From NCBI GenBank assembly GCA_903885555.1, contig CAISIV010000107.1:1-55083 (forward strand): a stretch of 55,083 bases of DNA, written 5' to 3'. The notes under the pieces were generated by a model. It had not been told where the DNA came from. It worked only from the letters and a program-made list of their open reading frames with translations, and searched no databases. Below, in pieces: positions 25,293 to 36,851 of this stretch. The stretch is from an uncultured Hyphomicrobiales bacterium (GTDB taxonomy: Bacteria; Pseudomonadota; Alphaproteobacteria; Rhizobiales; Xanthobacteraceae). Each line of letters starts with the position of its first letter. The stretch's first letter is position 1. The position numbers and the translations under genes are program-made.

Positions 25293-26630
25293 GTGCACAG
25301 CGCCGATCTCGGCGCGACGACATTCAGCTCCGTCGCTTTTTCGGACGCGCTGCTGCGCAATCCGGTCGTGACCTATACGGCCGGCGACGTGCTGCTCACC
25401 GTTGACGCCTACTTGCTCAGTTCTCTTCTGCCGACAACGGCGAACACGAACCAGCAGAATGTCGCACGCGCGATCGACAATGCGCTGGCGGCGGGTGCGA
25501 CGCCCTCTTCAAGTCTTGAGAGTCTCTTTTTTCTTCCCAGCGATGCATTGCCGGGTGCGCTGACACAGCTCTCCGGCGAGCCTGGCGCCAGCATTCCGCA
25601 AGCCGGCTTCGCCGCGATGGCCCAGTTCATCAACGCGATGATGGATGGCCCCGGTAACGGCAACAGCCAAGGCGGCCCGCTCGGCTATGCCGAGGAGAAT
25701 GCCTATGCGCCGCGGCGCAAGCTGTCGCCGCAACAGAGCGACGCTTATGCCGCAGTGACGCCGCGCGACCACATGCCGACATTCGCGTCGCGCTGGAACG
25801 TCTGGGCCACGGGCTACGGCGGCAACAGCACGATCAACGGCAACAGCACGACCGGCTCGCACAACACCTCGACCCGCGTTTACGGCACAGCGGTCGGCGC
25901 CGATTATCGCGCCACCCCTGACACGCGTTTCGGCTTTGCGCTCGGCGGCGCCGGCACCAACTTCAGCGTCGACAGCGCGCTCGGCGGCGGACGCGCCGAC
26001 GTGTTCCAGATGGGCGCCTATGCCCGGCATACGATGGGCGCGGCCTATCTCGCCGGCGCGCTTGCCTATGCCTGGCAGGACATCACCACCGACCGCACCG
26101 TGACCGTTTCGGGTATCGATAAACTGCACGCCCAGATGAAAGCCAATGCGCTGTCGGCGCGGCTCGAAGGCGGCTGGCGCTATGGCATGTTGCCCGTCGC
26201 GGTGACGCCATACGCCGCGCTGCAAAGCACGGCCTTCTATCTGCCGTCCTACGCGGAAAGTGCGACCTCCGGCAGCAACCAGTTCGCGCTCAGCTACAGC
26301 TCGAAGACTGTCACCGCGACCCGCAGCGAACTCGGCGCGCGCTTCGACAAGGCCATGCCGTTCAACGATGCGCTGTTGACGCTGCGCGCGCGCACCGCCT
26401 GGGCGCATGACTGGAACGACAACCGCAGCGCCACCGCGACCTTCCAGTCGCTGCCCGGCGCAACCTTCGTCGTCAACGGCGCGCAGCCCGCCGCCAACGC
26501 CGCATTGTTGTCGGCCGGCGCGGATCTGGCATGGGGCAATGGCTGGAGCATCGCGGCGAATTTCGACGGCGAATTCTCAAGCACCACGCGCGGCTATGCC
26601 GGCCGCGGCTCGCTGCGTTACGCCTGGTAG
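25293..26630 (+). CDS. Autotransporter linker and beta-barrel, separated from its passenger
   Basis: The frame continues directly from the amber codon at 25284 and encodes the rest of the passenger/linker and a C-terminal translocator barrel of about 280 residues. The barrel begins near RWNVWATGYGGNSTINGN, has the typical GADYRATPDTRFGFALGG strand pair and DVFQMGAYARHTMGAAYLAG, and ends in GRGSLRYAW with a terminal aromatic residue. The GTG at 25293 is only the first possible start codon, has no Shine-Dalgarno and would yield a product without a signal peptide, so independent function is unlikely. The stop lies 4 bp from the stop of the convergent extensin-like gene. Confidence 0.75.
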   Translation: MHSADLGATTFSSVAFSDALLRNPVVTYTAGDVLLTVDAYLLSSLLPTTANTNQQNVARAIDNALAAGATPSSSLESLFFLPSDALPGALTQLSGEPGASIPQAGFAAMAQFINAMMDGPGNGNSQGGPLGYAEENAYAPRRKLSPQQSDAYAAVTPRDHMPTFASRWNVWATGYGGNSTINGNSTTGSHNTSTRVYGTAVGADYRATPDTRFGFALGGAGTNFSVDSALGGGRADVFQMGAYARHTMGAAYLAGALAYAWQDITTDRTVTVSGIDKLHAQMKANALSARLEGGWRYGMLPVAVTPYAALQSTAFYLPSYAESATSGSNQFALSYSSKTVTATRSELGARFDKAMPFNDALLTLRARTAWAHDWNDNRSATATFQSLPGATFVVNGAQPAANAALLSAGADLAWGNGWSIAANFDGEFSSTTRGYAGRGSLRYAW

Positions 26631-26634
26631 CGCG

Positions 26635-28029
26635 TCAGGGCGGGACGTCGCGGAACACCTGTGACCGCGATGTTTTCGGCGGCACGAAAGTGGGCAAAGG
26701 CGAGAGTGTGTGTGACGAACCGATCGAACCGGTCGTGACTTCCTCGTCGTCGTCGAAATCACCGTCTTCGCCGGCGATGGCGCTGAGCGCGTTGCGATCC
26801 TTCGCCGAGATCGAGCCCGTCGTGTCGCTTTTGCCGATCGAACCGGTGGTGTCACCACGGCCACGTTTGCCGGCAAACATCGAGCGCGCTTTGGCCGCCG
26901 CGACCTCGCCCGAGATGGCATCGGGCCGGCACGGACGCCGCCCGCTGGCGCGCCGCATCAGGTCGACGTGGATGTGATCGTAATGCGCGGCGTTGTAGCC
27001 GGGCGCCAGCACCGTGGTGAAAGTCTCGCAGGCATAGAGCTGCACGTCATGCAGGAAGCCCTGCTCTTCCGGCGAGCCGCGCCAGCCGTCCTTGACCGAG
27101 ATCTTGCGGCCGTCGGCCAGCACGAAGCCGGCAACGTCGAGCGCATTGCCGAAAGCATGTTCGGACACGTGCGAGATGCCGGCGCCCACCATGCCGCGGC
27201 AGGAATAGGCCGAGATCTGTTTGATGGTCGCGACCTGACTGCCGAACCATTTTTGCGCCGCCGGCTGCACGCCTTCGGCGACCCAGCGGTCGAGCGCCGA
27301 TACCAGCGGACAGGCCAGCGTCGCGGCCGGGCTGAGCGCCGCGGGTGTGACTGAAGCGGTAGTTTGCGGGCCGCGCATGCGGCCGAGGGACGGCTCACTG
27401 GCCGGTCCATAGGATGGCGACGCGCGTTGCGGCGGCGGATCATCGTTTGGCGCATGGTAAGCGGGCTGCGTGCGCGGCGCGGAACGCCCTTTCGGCAGAA
27501 TGGCGTCGTCGGGAATATCGTCGTCGACTTCGGGCGACATCTCCTGCGGAGCCATCCTTTGCGGCGCAATGCCCGGCGGGCTGAGCGACACCGGCGCGCC
27601 GCCGGGTGCAGTGGAACCGGGCCGTTCGACGCCGGAAGGCCCCGGCGTCCAGCGCAATGTTTCGCCCTGCACCGGGCGCGTGAGAACGGGCTGCGTCTGA
27701 ACGGGTGCGCCGTAGCGCGGTTCACTCAAAGGATTGGGATTGCGGATGGCGCCGGGCGGGCGCGGTTCCTCGCCGTAGCCGATCGCCGAACTGGTGCCGA
27801 GCGCTGCGACCTTGAGCGGGAAATCGGCGCCACACATGCCGGGGCCTTCGATCGGCTCGATCTGCACCACGGCGGCGCCCTGCTTGACGGCGCCGGACTT
27901 GATGCAAGCCTCCTCGGCCTGATGCCGCCACGCCGCGCGCTCGCCGCTCGTCAGCATGCTGCGTCCGCAACCGGCAAGCGCCAGCAGCGTCACCGAAGCG
28001 GCGATATAAAAACGCCAGTGTCCCGTCAT
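26635..28029 (-). CDS. Extensin-like C-terminal domain lipoprotein (M15-like fold)
   Basis: The 464-residue product starts with a lipoprotein signal (lipobox LALAGC), so it should be anchored in the envelope. A low-complexity proline/arginine-rich middle of about 180 residues separates a small N-terminal Cys-containing region from the C-terminal 'extensin-like' domain. That domain has the zinc-site pattern of M15 D-Ala-D-Ala peptidases: SEHAFGNALDVAGF (His...Asp) and HYDHIHVDLM (His-x-His). Plant extensins are unrelated despite the name. A peptidoglycan role is the likely inference. About 100 residues with repeated TGSI-type motifs follow the domain. Confidence 0.85.
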   Translation of the reverse strand: MTGHWRFYIAASVTLLALAGCGRSMLTSGERAAWRHQAEEACIKSGAVKQGAAVVQIEPIEGPGMCGADFPLKVAALGTSSAIGYGEEPRPPGAIRNPNPLSEPRYGAPVQTQPVLTRPVQGETLRWTPGPSGVERPGSTAPGGAPVSLSPPGIAPQRMAPQEMSPEVDDDIPDDAILPKGRSAPRTQPAYHAPNDDPPPQRASPSYGPASEPSLGRMRGPQTTASVTPAALSPAATLACPLVSALDRWVAEGVQPAAQKWFGSQVATIKQISAYSCRGMVGAGISHVSEHAFGNALDVAGFVLADGRKISVKDGWRGSPEEQGFLHDVQLYACETFTTVLAPGYNAAHYDHIHVDLMRRASGRRPCRPDAISGEVAAAKARSMFAGKRGRGDTTGSIGKSDTTGSISAKDRNALSAIAGEDGDFDDDEEVTTGSIGSSHTLSPLPTFVPPKTSRSQVFRDVPP

Positions 28030-28168
28030 GCATCTGAAAATGCGGGCATTTTATTTAACGGGACTTCAACGCTATCGGCGAGGAATTCGTTAAGGATAAG
28101 AAATCGTTTACGATCCGATCGCCAACGGTGGATACTGCCTTGGCTGGAATTTGCGCGGGGAAAGAACG

Positions 28169-28396
28169 ATGAACGCCAAGGCCCGATTCATCCTCGCCGC
28201 CGTGATGTCGGCGGTGATGGTGCTGATGGTGACGCTGCTGGTCACCTATCTCAATCTAGGCTTCCAGCAGGGTTTTCTGGCTCAATGGATCAAGGCCTAT
28301 TTCATCGCCTGGCCGGTCGCGGCCACCACCGGCTTCCTGGTGATGCCGATGGCACGCCGCGTGACCGATCGTATCGTGGCAATGACCGGCGGTTAA
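28169..28396 (+). CDS. DUF2798 family small membrane protein
   Basis: The 75-residue product has two transmembrane helices (FILAAVMSAVMVLMVTLLVT and AYFIAWPVAATTGFLVMPMA) and ends in ARRVTDRIVAMTGG, the layout of DUF2798 proteins, which have no assigned function. ATG 28169 follows GGGGAAAG; the frame back to 28151 adds only a few residues. It is divergent from the extensin-like gene and is followed by the double-hairpin repeat. Confidence 0.8.
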   Translation: MNAKARFILAAVMSAVMVLMVTLLVTYLNLGFQQGFLAQWIKAYFIAWPVAATTGFLVMPMARRVTDRIVAMTGG

Positions 28397-28405
28397 ACCA
28401 TCCGC

Positions 28406-28494
28406 CGTCATGCCCGGCCTTGTGCCGGGCATCCACGGCTTACTTCGCTACTTGAACGAAGACGTGGATGGCCGGGACAAGCCCGGCCATGACG
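28406..28494. repeat. Double-hairpin inverted repeat between convergent genes
   Basis: Two 32-bp arms (28406-28437 and 28463-28494) face each other across 25 bp. Each arm is itself a perfect hairpin: GCCCGGC-CTTGT-GCCGGGC in the left, GGCCGGG-ACAAG-CCCGGCC in the right. The arms differ from perfect mutual complements at four positions, and these differences are paired so that each small hairpin stays intact. It sits between the DUF2798 stop and the Bug gene stop and may end transcription in both directions. It resembles REP/BIME-type elements. Confidence 0.85.
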
Positions 28495-28500
28495 AGGAAA

Positions 28501-29481
28501 TTAATTCCCCGCCGCCTTGATGCCGAGGATCTTGCCGATCTCCACGACCTTGCCGCTCTGCTCGTTGAGCGCCGCCTCGAACTCCTTCGGCGAGCCCGGA
28601 TTGACCACCTGCCCGGTCGCGGCGAGCTTGGCGTTGATCTCGGGATCGGACAGCACCTGCTTGATGTCGGCGGCGATCTTCTCGCGCATCGCCAGCGGCA
28701 TGTCCTTGGGGCCCAGCAATCCGACGAGGCCATCGAGCTCGAGCGATCTGAAGCCGGCTTCCGCCGCGGTCGGAATATCGTTCAACGCTTGAGCGTGCTG
28801 TGTGTTGGTCAAGGCAATGACCTTCACTTTGCCCGCCTGCACGCGCGGCCGCATGATCGCATAGGCGCCGACGAAGGCCTGGATGCGGTTCTCCGACAGA
28901 TCGTTGATCGCCGTCACCGGATCCTTGTACGGCACCTTGGCCATTTCGAGATTCTCGGTTTTCAGGAAGGCGGCGAACAACAGATCGTTGGCGCCGGTCA
29001 CCGAGGCGTAGTTCAGCTTGTTCGGCTGTTCTTTGATCTTGGCCGCGAGTTCTTTCACGGTGCCGACGCCGATTTCGGTCGGCACGCCGAGCGCGATCAG
29101 CGTGTTGGTGACGCGCGCGATCGGCGTCAGATCTTTGGGATTGTACGGCAGCTTGTCGTGCAGCAACGGGTGCGCGGTGAAGGTCGATGCCGGTGCGAAC
29201 AGCAACGTGTGCGTATCGTTGGCGCTGAGCACGCCGGTGATCGCAACGAAGGCGTCGCCGCCCGGCCGATTCTCGACCACCACCGGCTGGCCCCATTTCG
29301 TCGACAGCTTGTCCGCGACCAGACGCGCGGTGATGTCGACGCCGGCGCCGGGGCCAAGCGGGATGATGAACTTCACGGGGCGATCGGGCCACGCCTGAGC
29401 AGCGGCAGGAGAAAGCGTCGCGGCCAGCGCGACAAAAGAAACGGCGGTGAAAGCAACAAGCGTACGCAATGGATTTCGCAT
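28501..29481 (-). CDS. Tripartite tricarboxylate transporter substrate-binding protein (Bug family)
   Basis: Bug proteins are periplasmic receptors that bind carboxylates and feed TctAB-type permeases. The 326-residue product has a signal peptide (AFTAVSFVALAATLSPAAAQA), the family opening WPDRPVKFIIPLGPGAGVD, VVVENRPGGDAFVA, VPYKDPVTAINDL and the C-terminal DIPTAAEAGFRSLELDG. ATG 29481 follows a perfect GGGAGGA; the frame to 29604 is an extension into the promoter. No permease gene is adjacent, so it probably works with a distant TctAB pair. The ligand is unknown. Confidence 0.9.
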   Translation of the reverse strand: MRNPLRTLVAFTAVSFVALAATLSPAAAQAWPDRPVKFIIPLGPGAGVDITARLVADKLSTKWGQPVVVENRPGGDAFVAITGVLSANDTHTLLFAPASTFTAHPLLHDKLPYNPKDLTPIARVTNTLIALGVPTEIGVGTVKELAAKIKEQPNKLNYASVTGANDLLFAAFLKTENLEMAKVPYKDPVTAINDLSENRIQAFVGAYAIMRPRVQAGKVKVIALTNTQHAQALNDIPTAAEAGFRSLELDGLVGLLGPKDMPLAMREKIAADIKQVLSDPEINAKLAATGQVVNPGSPKEFEAALNEQSGKVVEIGKILGIKAAGN

Positions 29482-29807
29482 GAATCCTCCCAATAAGAAT
29501 GCGAATGACGGCGTGCCGGCTTTGCTTCGCATGAACGTTTTTTGACCGGCCGTCGGGCCGCGTGAGACCAAAATCAATTTACCGGCGATCCGGCGCGCAT
29601 GCAAATTTGCACAAATGGTATTTGTTGCTTCGGCAAAGACGCTCGATTGGTGCCATTGCAGGGCGAAAACACTCGGGAATTACTATTGTACACAATGTCG
29701 CACTGCACTTTTTTTCGTCAGCAGGTTGTTTTGCGCGCATGATCAGGCGGTTGCATCGCTATTCCGCCAGCGCATGACTCCTCCAGCGGATTTGAACGGC
29801 AACCCGC
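29482..29807. other. Intergenic promoter region with two palindromes
   Basis: This region holds a perfect 12-bp palindrome TGCAAATTTGCA (29600-29611) and ATTGT-AC-ACAAT (29685-29696). They are about 120 and 205 bp before the Bug start and could be operator sites. Frames crossing the region are Cys/Arg-rich and have no ribosome site, so I see no gene here. Confidence 0.45.
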
Positions 29808-29835
29808 TTGGCGACTGTGCGTTGTGTGCTAGCTT
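29808..29835 (+). promoter_or_regulatory. Candidate promoter of the 27-residue peptide gene
   Basis: TTGGCG (29808-29813) and TAGCTT (29830-29835) are spaced by 16 bp. A start near 29842 would give a leader of about 23 bases that holds the Shine-Dalgarno sequence. Neither box is perfect. Confidence 0.35.
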
Positions 29836-29864
29836 TTACCTACATCAGCAAGGGAGGCACGACC

Positions 29865-29948
29865 GTGGACCGTACCTTGAGGCTGAATGTACTGGCTGTG
29901 TGCGCCGCGTTTGTTTTTGTTGGTGCTGTGTTGCTGGGAGCATTCTGA
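29865..29948 (+). CDS. Single-helix membrane peptide of 27 residues
   Basis: A GTG start at 29865 follows AAGGGAGG with good spacing and opens a 28-codon frame. The product begins with a short basic head (VDRTLRLN) and continues as one hydrophobic helix (LAVCAAFVFVGAVLLGAF), so it should sit in the inner membrane. A strong terminator starts 47 bp after the stop, and a possible promoter lies just before it, making a compact unit of about 180 bp. I recognise no family. The ribosome site, composition and terminator argue for a real gene; an sRNA with a chance frame is the alternative. Confidence 0.6.
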   Translation: MDRTLRLNVLAVCAAFVFVGAVLLGAF

Positions 29949-29994
29949 GTTCAAGAGGCCGACGACGAGGCCAGACCATCGATCAAACTATACG

Positions 29995-30028
29995 CACCGG
30001 AGAGGAAACCTCTCCGGTGTTTGTTTTT
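29995..30028 (+). terminator. Rho-independent terminator of the small peptide unit
   Basis: CACCGGAGAGG pairs perfectly with CCTCTCCGGTG around an AAA loop and is followed by TTTGTTTTT. It isolates the peptide gene from the DUF6632 gene downstream. Confidence 0.93.
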
Positions 30029-30106
30029 CACCAAACCGAAACTGAGCGAACGCGCCGCATCCAGATTGGATGAAATTTGCGGCGACGAGAACGGGGGACG
30101 ACAAGC

Positions 30107-30484
30107 ATGACCGATTCAAACCGCCTGCTTTTTCTCCGCATCGCCCTGATCGCATCCGGCCTGGCGTGCTTCGGTCTTTATCCGCTGAGCATCGTGTGGC
30201 CCTCAGGCTGGGCCTGGGGCCACGGTCACTCGCATTACTTCATGATGATCGTCGGTCTGTATGTGACCCTGGGCGTATTTCTTCTGGTCGCGTCGCGCAA
30301 TCCCGACGCGCACAAGAGCCTCATCTGGTTCACGATCTGGTCGAGCGTGGTCCATGCCGCGATCATGGCGGCGCAATCCCTGAGCGATCCAATGGAACGC
30401 GGCCACCTGATTGCCGACGTGCCCGCGCTTGGCCTCATCGCGATCGTTCTTGCGGCGTTGATGCTGCGGACCAAGCAGGGCTGA
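30107..30484 (+). CDS. DUF6632 family membrane protein
   Basis: The 125-residue product has four predicted transmembrane helices: [60 protein letters not shown] and [15 protein letters not shown] histidine-rich turn (WGHGHSHYF) follows the first helix. The pattern [20 protein letters not shown] matches DUF6632 as I recall it; no function is known. ATG 30107 has GGGGGA upstream. It converges with metH, 11 bp apart. Confidence 0.72.
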   Translation: MTDSNRLLFLRIALIASGLACFGLYPLSIVWPSGWAWGHGHSHYFMMIVGLYVTLGVFLLVASRNPDAHKSLIWFTIWSSVVHAAIMAAQSLSDPMERGHLIADVPALGLIAIVLAALMLRTKQG

Positions 30485-30495
30485 GAGAGCGCCGG

Positions 30496-34246
<3,751 letters not shown>

Positions 34247-34262
34247 GTCAATCAACTCCGCA

Positions 34263-35171
34263 TCACGCTGCCTGATCCACCGCCGGGCGCAGGCCCAGCA
34301 GATGGCAGACCGCAAACACCAGATCGGCGCGGTTCATGGTGTAAAAATGAAAATTGGTCACGCCGCGATCGACCAGATCGAGCACCTGCTCGGCGGCAAC
34401 CGCGGCCGCGATCAGCTTGCGCGTCGCCGGATCGTTGTCGAGGCCATGGAAACGGTCGGCCAGCCAGGCCGGCACCGAAGCGCCGGCGCGCGCGGCGAAG
34501 TTGGTCGCCGCCTTGAAGTTCTGCACCGGCAAAATGCCGGGCACGATCGGGATGTCGATGCCGCGGGCGCGCACGCGATCAAGATAGCGGAAGTACAGAT
34601 CGTTCTCGAAGAAGAACTGCGTGATGGCGCGGCCGGCGCCGGCGTCGACCTTGGCCTTGAGCATGTCGATGTCGGCGTCGACGTTCGGCGAATCCGGATG
34701 CTTTTCCGGATAGGCCGACACCGAGACTTCGAAATCGCTGGACACGCGCTTGATGCCTTCGACGAGCTTGGCCGACGTCTCATAGCCGCCGGGATGCGGC
34801 GCGTATTTCGCGCCCGCGCCTTCCATCGAGTCGCCGCGCAGCGCCACGATGTGACGCACACCGGCGTCGTGATAATTGCGTACGACCTCATCGATTTCGG
34901 CCTTGGTCGCGGCAACGCAAGTGAGATGCGCGGCCGGCGTCAGCGGTGTTTCGCCGAGGATGCGCTTCACCGTCGCGTGCGTGCGCTCGCGTGTCGAACC
35001 GCCAGCGCCATAGGTTACCGAGACGAAATTCGGCGACAGCGGCGCCAGCCGTTCAATCGATTCCCAAAGAATCTTTTCCATCGCCTCGTCTTTGGGCGGG
35101 AAAAATTCGAACGACACGTCGATGCGGCGGTCGCCGGCGCGTTCGTTGCGGCTGAGGCGGATGGCGTTCAT
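34263..35171 (-). CDS. metF: Methylenetetrahydrofolate reductase
   Basis: MetF reduces 5,10-methylenetetrahydrofolate to 5-methyltetrahydrofolate, the methyl donor for MetH. This 302-residue flavoenzyme has the TIM-barrel marks [51 protein letters not shown] and [14 protein letters not shown]. The start ATG overlaps the upstream stop by one base (TGATG), so ATG 35171 is chosen over the longer frame to 35231. It sits between the ArsR-methyltransferase regulator and metH in one operon. Confidence 0.95.
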   Translation of the reverse strand: MNAIRLSRNERAGDRRIDVSFEFFPPKDEAMEKILWESIERLAPLSPNFVSVTYGAGGSTRERTHATVKRILGETPLTPAAHLTCVAATKAEIDEVVRNYHDAGVRHIVALRGDSMEGAGAKYAPHPGGYETSAKLVEGIKRVSSDFEVSVSAYPEKHPDSPNVDADIDMLKAKVDAGAGRAITQFFFENDLYFRYLDRVRARGIDIPIVPGILPVQNFKAATNFAARAGASVPAWLADRFHGLDNDPATRKLIAAAVAAEQVLDLVDRGVTNFHFYTMNRADLVFAVCHLLGLRPAVDQAA

Positions 35172-36202
35172 CAGGCCACCACACGGCGCGCGGGGTTGGC
35201 CATCAGCGCGCGGATATCGCGCGCCAGCCACAGCGACACCGCGACCTTGCCATCGGAGCCGGGCTCAGGCTTCACACTCTTGTGCATCACCGGCTCGAGG
35301 CCAGCGGCCGTCATCCATTGCGTCACGGTCTCGGGCGGAAAACCGAGGCGGCGGTGCGCGTGCTGCTCGCGCAGGAATTCGAGTTCATGCGGCGCGAAGT
35401 CGACGACCAGCAGACGCCCGCCTGGACGCAGCGCGCGCGCCGCTTCGCGGATGGCGCGGCCGCCGTCGTCGAGGAAGTGCAGCACCTGATGCAGAATGAC
35501 GACGTCAAAGGAATCGTCGGCGAGCGGCAAGTCATAGAGATCGCCCTGCCGCACGCTGCAGTTCTTCAAGCCGGCGCGTTCCAGCCGGTCGCGCGCCAAC
35601 AGCAGCATGTCGAGCGACAGATCGAGGCCGAGCCCGCGTTCGATCTCGGGGCCGAACAGTTCGAGCATGCGGCCGGTGCCGGTGCCGAGATCGAGCAGCG
35701 AGCGGAACGGCTTGTCGGCCAGCGCGGCGCGGATGGCGTCTTCGACTGCTGCGTCGGCGGCGTGCAGCTTGCGGATGCGGTCCCACTCAGCGGCGTGTTC
35801 GCGGAAATAGTTTTGGGCGGCTTCGGCACGGGCGTGCCGTACCGAAGCCAGACGATCACGATCGCGGGCAATGACGGGATCGGCCGGATCGAGGCGCTCG
35901 ATCAAGGTGCGGACCACCTCGGCGCCGCCGCCGTGTTCGGACAGCCGGAAGAAGGCCCAGGTGCCTTCGCGGAAGCGCTCGATCAGCGAGGCTTCGGCGA
36001 GCAGCTTGAGGTGGCGGGAAATGCGCGGCTGCGACTGGCGCAGAATGTCGGTGAGGTCGGAAACGGTCAGTTCGGCTTCGCTGAGCAGCGCCAGAATGCG
36101 CAGGCGCGTTTCCTCGCCCGCGGCCTTGAGGGCGGTGTTGAGGGCGTCATAGCCGAGCTTGGTACCGGAGCTCATCGAACCTGACTCGCGGGATCGTTTC
36201 AT
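35171..36202 (-). CDS. ArsR-family regulator fused to a SAM-dependent methyltransferase-like domain (SahR-like)
   Basis: The 343-residue protein has an ArsR winged helix (about residues 20-100: RLRILALLSEAELTVSDLTD, then QSQPRISRHLKLLAEASLIE) and a class I methyltransferase-like domain. In the second domain SLLDLGTGTGRMLELFG is motif I, and VVILHQVLHFLDDGGRAIRE and LVVDFAPHELEFLREQHAH follow. Proteobacterial SahR regulators sense S-adenosylhomocysteine and control methionine recycling; the fused form and the metF-metH operon suit that role, but this is an inference. No Cys metal site is visible in the ArsR part. ATG 36202 follows GGGAAGC. Confidence 0.85.
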   Translation of the reverse strand: MKRSRESGSMSSGTKLGYDALNTALKAAGEETRLRILALLSEAELTVSDLTDILRQSQPRISRHLKLLAEASLIERFREGTWAFFRLSEHGGGAEVVRTLIERLDPADPVIARDRDRLASVRHARAEAAQNYFREHAAEWDRIRKLHAADAAVEDAIRAALADKPFRSLLDLGTGTGRMLELFGPEIERGLGLDLSLDMLLLARDRLERAGLKNCSVRQGDLYDLPLADDSFDVVILHQVLHFLDDGGRAIREAARALRPGGRLLVVDFAPHELEFLREQHAHRRLGFPPETVTQWMTAAGLEPVMHKSVKPEPGSDGKVAVSLWLARDIRALMANPARRVVA

Positions 36203-36216
36203 GGGCTGCTTCCCAC

Positions 36217-36236
36217 CATATAAAGATATGCTTATA
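36217..36236. promoter_or_regulatory. Candidate operator for the ArsR/SahR-like regulator
   Basis: CATAT-AAAG-ATATG (36217-36230) is a perfect inverted repeat. The overlapping TATAAAGATATGCTTATA (36219-36236) is palindromic at 14 of 18 positions. It lies 15 bp before the regulator start and about 90 bp before the divergent trmO start, in the place expected for autoregulation. Confidence 0.55.
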
Positions 36237-36321
36237 CGTTGAAACAAGCTCCCGCAACCCCACCAGGGCACCAAACTGTGGGTCTGGTTAGGAAATCCCC
36301 TGCCTCGGCTATAGTCCCGCC

Positions 36322-36828
36322 ATGGCCAAAGACACGACTAAGGACTTCGGCGTTTGGGACGGCGAAAAGACGGTCGAGCCGCCGGCGCAGCCCGACGCCG
36401 GGGTCTATTTCATCGGCCGCATCCGGACGCCCTGGAAAGAGCGCAAGGACTGCCCGAAAAACGCGAAGGAATCCGACGCCGTCTGCACCGTCGAGGTCGA
36501 CTTGCGCTGGGCCGACGGCCTCAAGGACGTCGAGACCTGCAGCCACCTCGTTCTGATCTACTGGATGGATAAGGCGCCCCGGACCCTGGTGCTCCAGGTT
36601 CCCGGCCATTACGGCGTCCAGCGCGGCACCTTTGCCCTGCGCTCGCCGGCCCGCCCCAACCCGATCGCCATGAGCGTGGTCCGGCTGCTGAAAATCGAGG
36701 GCAACACCCTGTCCGTGGTCGGGCTGGACTGCCTGGACGGCACGCCGCTGCTCGACATCAAGCCCTATTTCGCCTCCACCGACAGCGTTCCCGACGCCAC
36801 AGTCGGCTGGCACCGCGCCAAAGACTAA
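36322..36828 (+). CDS. trmO: tRNA (N6-threonylcarbamoyladenosine(37)-N6)-methyltransferase TrmO
   Basis: TrmO methylates t6A37 to m6t6A in tRNAs that read ACY codons. The 168-residue product has the UPF0066 signature: FIGRIRTPWKERKDCP near the N-terminus, SHLVLIYWMDKAP and the strongly conserved LRSPARPNPIAMSVVRLL, then GLDCLDGTPLLDIKPY. There is no Shine-Dalgarno sequence, and a TATAGT at 36310-36315 would place the transcript start at or near the ATG, so the mRNA may be leaderless. It is divergent from the ArsR-methyltransferase gene. Confidence 0.9.
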   Translation: MAKDTTKDFGVWDGEKTVEPPAQPDAGVYFIGRIRTPWKERKDCPKNAKESDAVCTVEVDLRWADGLKDVETCSHLVLIYWMDKAPRTLVLQVPGHYGVQRGTFALRSPARPNPIAMSVVRLLKIEGNTLSVVGLDCLDGTPLLDIKPYFASTDSVPDATVGWHRAKD

Positions 36829-36851
36829 ACGCTCCGGCTGCCTTGCGGCGG

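Noticed and set aside
29615-30073. A 152-codon frame overlapping the 27-residue peptide gene
   Set aside because: Its product is Cys/Arg-rich without a domain, no ribosome site is present, and it runs straight through a strong terminator.
36203-36321. A cobalamin or SAM riboswitch before the metF-metH operon
   Set aside because: No B12-box or SAM-II-like pairing was found in this short AT-rich region. The palindrome next to the ArsR-type gene explains regulation better.
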